Shown here: positions 60,687 to 64,000 of the stretch, piece after piece
Layout: every line of letters begins with the position of its first letter
Numbering within the stretch: the stretch's first letter is position 1
Assembly: GCF_963576615.1 (NCBI RefSeq)
Contig: NC_088708.1
Coordinates: forward strand, 25,365,191-25,429,190
Reading direction: 5' to 3'
Source: Watersipora subatra
Taxonomy: Eukaryota > Bryozoa > Gymnolaemata > Cheilostomatida > Watersiporidae
Length of the DNA stretch: 64,000 nucleotides
The notes under the pieces: generated by a model
What the model was told of the DNA's origin: nothing
The model's input: the letters and a program-made list of their open reading frames with translations, nothing else
Databases searched by the model: none
Position numbers and translations under genes: made by a program

Positions 60687-60752
60687 AGTTTTACCAATGA
60701 TATAAAACTCCCCACAGGGTGTTTGGGGAGGTGTTTATATCATTGGTTTTAC
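60687..60752. repeat. Hairpin with arms of about 28 bp
   Basis: AGTTTTACCAATGATATAAA at the left and its near-complement at the right, closing on CTCCCCA/TGGGGAG with a short loop. Confidence 0.8.
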
Positions 60753-60833
60753 TAACAAATTTTTGAATGACACGCTGAAATTGAAAGAAAATTTGAACCT
60801 ACTTGAAATATTTGCGCTTTAGAAAGTCATGAG

Positions 60834-60960
60834 CAGGAAGAACTCGCTATAACAATCCAATTGTATAACTAAATATAAGTTATATTGGATTATCTAGTAG
60901 TATTTCCAATATAACTTATAATTAGTTATACAATTGGATTGTTATAGCGAGTTCTTCCTG
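60834..60960. repeat. Large near-perfect palindrome, arms about 55 bp, loop about 15 bp
   Basis: Left arm starts AGGAAGAACTCGCTATAACA; the right arm ends with its complement (TGTTATAGCGAGTTCTTCCT). Only a base or two mismatched. It would form a very stable hairpin; possibly a tiny MITE. Confidence 0.85.
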
Positions 60961-61448
60961 AATATTGAAAGTTGGAGTTTTCTTAAAATGTTATGGATGT
61001 TATTGCTAAGTATGACACTTTAAATGTTCTTCAAATGTATATGTTGTTAGGTTGTTCTAATTTGTACATGTAAATACATACATGTAAATATATATTGTTA
61101 AAGTGTGACAAGCTCTTATGAATAAAATTTGTTATACTGTTCTTAGATAAACCTGAAAATTCCACATTAGTAATGAATGATTTATGTAAAAATGTCTTTA
61201 AATTGAACAGAAAACATGCTAAGTGATAAAGCAAAACATGTATTTATTTGTAAAAATAGAATTTATAACAGTAAACCTATGATTAAAATTTTAATAACAT
61301 TGTAGGATGTAGAGGTTAGGTTATGCATACTGCCTGCATGCCTGAATATAATTATAAGTTTAATATAGCACAGAGGATGTTTGAACTGTATTAGCTATTG
61401 GCAGCCTACATGTATTTTACTTTCTAAAATTTCTTTGAGCATTACTGT
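60961..61448. other. No gene seen
   Basis: AT-rich, no exon or repeat recognised. Confidence 0.4.
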
Positions 61449-61620
61449 AAAGGTTGGCTTGCAACAAAATTCACATTACAGTTATTTGATATCAAAAGAT
61501 TCACCATGTCTTACTCTGCTGTGTTGTAAGTGCAAAATATGTGGAAATGTGATCACAAGCTCTTAAAAACTCAAAAACGAACCTGTAGTTAATCGCCGCC
61601 ATCACAAAACCGCCCTAGAT
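61449..61620. mobile_element. TTAA-family MITE, copy d (left part only)
   Basis: AAAGGTTGGCTTGCAACAAA and about 150 bp of the family's left arm, then unrelated sequence. Truncated. Confidence 0.7.
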
Positions 61621-61804
61621 TGAAATTAGTTTATTTCTCTGATAAAGAAGAAGCTGAAAATTGTCAGCATAAAAAACTTATCCCAAACTTTACAACTTGC
61701 AAAGTAGTCTGTAGATTATAGTTATACAAGGGAGTCTTTATATATAATCTTTAACCCGATTATAGTTATGTGGAGTCGTGTATTCTTAGGCGGCTAAATC
61801 TTCA

Positions 61805-61990
61805 TTATAATCTTTGCTATAATAAGAGCCGTGTCTGTCCATCCGTTTGTCCGAGGCCACACTAAGAGCATCAGGAAAAATATTGCACTTACAGGAACTG
61901 GACCCGGATATTCCAGATTGAAGCCAAACCCGCCACTCAGCCACTTTTCCACATTCACGAAAAATTGTGCACATACTATTTAATGTGATG
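61805..61990 (-). mobile_element. tRNA-derived SINE (same family as 24345)
   Basis: Shared body segments AAAAATATTGCAC, ATTGTGCACATA and GATCTCTCACG. The tRNA-like boxes are more decayed than in the 24345 copy. Confidence 0.55.
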
Positions 61991-62128
61991 ATCTCTCACG
62001 GTGCACCGGACTGGCAGCGTACTAGTCGGCAGCGTACTAGTCTTCTATAATAATTATATTTTGTTTCTTTTCTGTAACAGAAACTTTGTTTTGACAGGGG
62101 AAAATGAAAACAATGAGACACTTATTGT

Positions 62129-62847
62129 TTTCTAACTGTAATACCACCAGCTCTTTCTGACTCACCTCGCTTTCTAACTGTAATACCCCCAGCTCTTTCT
62201 GACTCACCTCGCTTTCTAACTGTAATACCCCAGCTCTTTCTGACTCACCTCGCTTTCTAACTGTAATACCCCCAGCTCTTTCTGACTCACCTCGCTTTCT
62301 AACTGTAATACCACCAGCTCTTTCTGACTCACCTCGCTTTCTAACTGTAATACCACCAGCTCTTTCTGACTCACCTCGCTTTCTAACTGTAATACCACCA
62401 GCTCTTTCTGACTCACCTCGCTTTCTAACTGTAATACCCCCAGCTCTTTCTGACTCACCTCGCTTTCTAACTGTAATACCCCCAGCTCTTTCTGACTCAC
62501 CTCGCTTTCTAACTGTAATACCCCCAGCTCTTTCTGACTCACCTCGCTTTCTAACTGTAATACCCCCAGCTCTTTCTGACTCACCTCGCTTTCTAACTGT
62601 AATACCCCCAGCTCTTTCTGACTCACCTCGCTTTCTAACTGTAATACCCCCAGCTCTTTCTGACTCACCTCGCTTTCTAACTGTAATACCACCAGCTCTT
62701 TCTGACTGACCTCGCTTTCTAACTGTAATACCCCCAGCTCTTTCTGACTCTCCTCGCTTTCTAACTGTAATACCACCAGCTCTTTCTGACTCACCTCGCT
62801 TTCTAACTGTAATACCACCAGCTCTTTCTGACTCACCTCGCTTTTTT
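62129..62847. repeat. 42-bp minisatellite, about 17 copies
   Basis: Unit TTTCTAACTGTAATACCCCC followed by AGCTCTTTCTGACTCACCTCGC, with CCC/ACC variants. 42 is divisible by 3, so the - strand is open in two frames, giving 14-residue repeats RGESERAGGITVRK or LESEVSQKELGVLQ. One copy near 62218-62235 is a base short, which switches the frame. No promoter, splice site or family match supports a gene. Confidence 0.95.
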
Positions 62848-63042
62848 CTGTTGCTCATCAAAAGAGTTTTGTCATTTATCAGATATAAAACAGCTCCATT
62901 TCATTAAAGACATCACAGAAATATGAAATATTAGCTTTTAGTTTACTGTTATCCACTTTTCTGCAGATAGTACTTACATTGTTTTGGGGGTTCTTCTGCT
63001 GCCGCACAATGGACAGTATTGGCACTTGAATATGTAGGGCCA

Positions 63043-63108
63043 TTGCACCTACTCCTGTTATAACGGGAAACGACCATCGGAAATCTGCAAAAGTACATTG
63101 CACCTATG
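63043..63108. repeat. Tandem-repeat unit (54 bp), left of LINE insertion
   Basis: CACCTACTCCTGTTATAACG then AAACGACCATCGGAAATCTG; two further units lie at 63847-63955 on the other side of the LINE. Confidence 0.7.
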
Positions 63109-63109
63109 T

Positions 63110-63848
63110 ACTTTTTGTAAAATTTCTGGGTGTTCACATTGATACAAATTTATCATGGAAGGTTCACATAAAAAAACCTTTTAATAGTGTTAGACCTTTG
63201 TTTGGACTCGTATATAAATGCTCAAGGTATTTACCCCACAAAATTTTGGTTTTAATTTACAACGCATTTATTCATTCTAAATTCAGTTACTGTATTGAGG
63301 CTTGGGGTAACGCCCCAGGTAAATACTTAAACAAACTTCAACTTTTACAAAAACGAGTTCTCAGGATTTTACATAAAACACCTAAATTAGAACACACCTG
63401 CCCACTTTTTCAAAAATTTTCAATTCTGACTGTGAATAAACTCTATAAATTTTGAACTCTCATCGCGTCTCATCAATTATTCTACAGCCTTAAATCACAT
63501 CGCATTCATCAATATCCCACTCGCTGCTCTTCTTTAAATCTAAAGCTACCTCCCTCTAAATCTGCTTCGGGTCATCGCAGAATGCCATACCAGCAGTCAG
63601 CACAATGTAACGCTCTGCCTGATGAACTGCAAAGGGTTGTGAGTGGGCCCACTTTTAGAGGGCCCACTTTGTGCCCTCAAGCTGTACCTGTTGAGCGGTG
63701 ACTAAATAGTTTCTGGCTGCTTGCTGTTAACTTGTGGCCCAGCGCCTTGACTAGCAATGCTACTGCGCAGTTTGGGCCTCATCATTATTTCTTTTCTTTT
63801 TCTGTTTTCATATTTTTTGATGAAATAAAACAAACAAACAAACAAACC
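63110..63848 (+). pseudogene. LINE (CR1/jockey-like) 3' end, 5'-truncated
   Basis: Encodes the C-terminal end of a LINE reverse transcriptase: VKFLGVHIDTNLSWKVHI, then YNAFIHSKFSYCIEAWGNA and LQLLQKRVLRILHKTP. An in-frame TGA near 63453-63455 interrupts it, after which the same frame continues with family-like sequence (YPTRCSSLNLKLPPS, then ALPDELQ). A 3' UTR and an (AAAC)n tail (63826-63847) complete the 3' end. The left end is abrupt, as in 5'-truncated LINE insertions. Not functional. Confidence 0.78.
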
Positions 63849-63955
63849 TACTCCTTTATAACTGAAAATGACCACCAAAAATTTGCAAAAGTATATCGCA
63901 CCTAATCCTGTTATAACAGGAAACGACCATCGAAAATCTGCAAAAGTAGATATGT
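63847..63955. repeat. Two 54-bp tandem-repeat units, right of LINE insertion
   Basis: CCTACTCCTTTATAACTGAA... and CCTAATCCTGTTATAACAGG..., each ending in a CTGCAAAAGTA-like motif, homologous to 63043-63108. Confidence 0.75.
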
Positions 63956-64000
63956 TTCCAGAATGCTTAAAATCAAACAAGGTGAAAAGGATCCTGCTAA

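Overview
The window reads as AT-rich nuclear DNA from a metazoan, most likely an invertebrate. It has spliced genes with GT-AG introns, tRNA-derived SINEs, LINE fragments, several DNA-transposon families with their target-site duplications, and many minisatellites. A lophotrochozoan source is plausible from the proteins and repeat types, but the species cannot be told from sequence alone. There are no operons, CRISPR arrays or prokaryotic gene organisation; most short open frames are chance frames or lie inside repeats.

Four host genes are supported by multi-exon models. (1) A complete rhotekin (RTKN) orthologue on the + strand, 12433-31706, with eleven coding exons, consistent phases throughout and 511 codons. 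It has an N-terminal HR1 Rho-binding region, an anillin-homology/C2-like middle and a PH domain. (2, 3) Two tandem MYG1 (UPF0160, DHH-type exonuclease) genes on the - strand, 32106-35595 and 36044-37785, two coding exons each. Their first exons are almost identical while their second exons differ strongly, which points to recent gene conversion. (4) The last four coding exons of an SLC38A9-like lysosomal amino-acid transporter on the - strand, 57169-59298; its 5' part was not found and probably lies beyond the right edge. A possible extra coding exon sits at 1332-1547.

Layout: 1-12.4 kb is intergenic with SINEs, a 1.3 kb TA-flanked transposon, a TTAA-flanked element and a degenerate tandem array. 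12.4-31.7 kb is RTKN; its introns hold a CACTA-like MITE, a second TA-flanked transposon, a SINE, and 14-bp, 16-bp (about 58 copies) and 40-bp tandem arrays. 31.7-37.8 kb is the MYG1 pair, tail to tail with RTKN; the intron of the downstream copy carries a foldback element and a hAT element with a perfect 8-bp duplication. 38-53.3 kb is transposon territory with two nested clusters: a pogo-type relic interrupted by a Tigger-like element and a TTAA element (about 40.2-43.6 kb), and a larger pogo-type element (46985-52745) interrupted by a long-inverted-repeat element that itself contains a TTAA element. 53.3-57 kb holds SINEs and tandem repeats, 57.2-59.3 kb the SLC38A9-like exons, and 59.3-64 kb hairpins, an 8-bp array, a 42-bp minisatellite open in two frames, and a LINE 3' end.

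The host genes are functionally unrelated (Rho signalling, organellar/nuclear RNA processing, lysosomal amino-acid sensing); nothing suggests a pathway cluster. The most informative signals are the MYG1 conversion tract and the well-resolved nested insertions.
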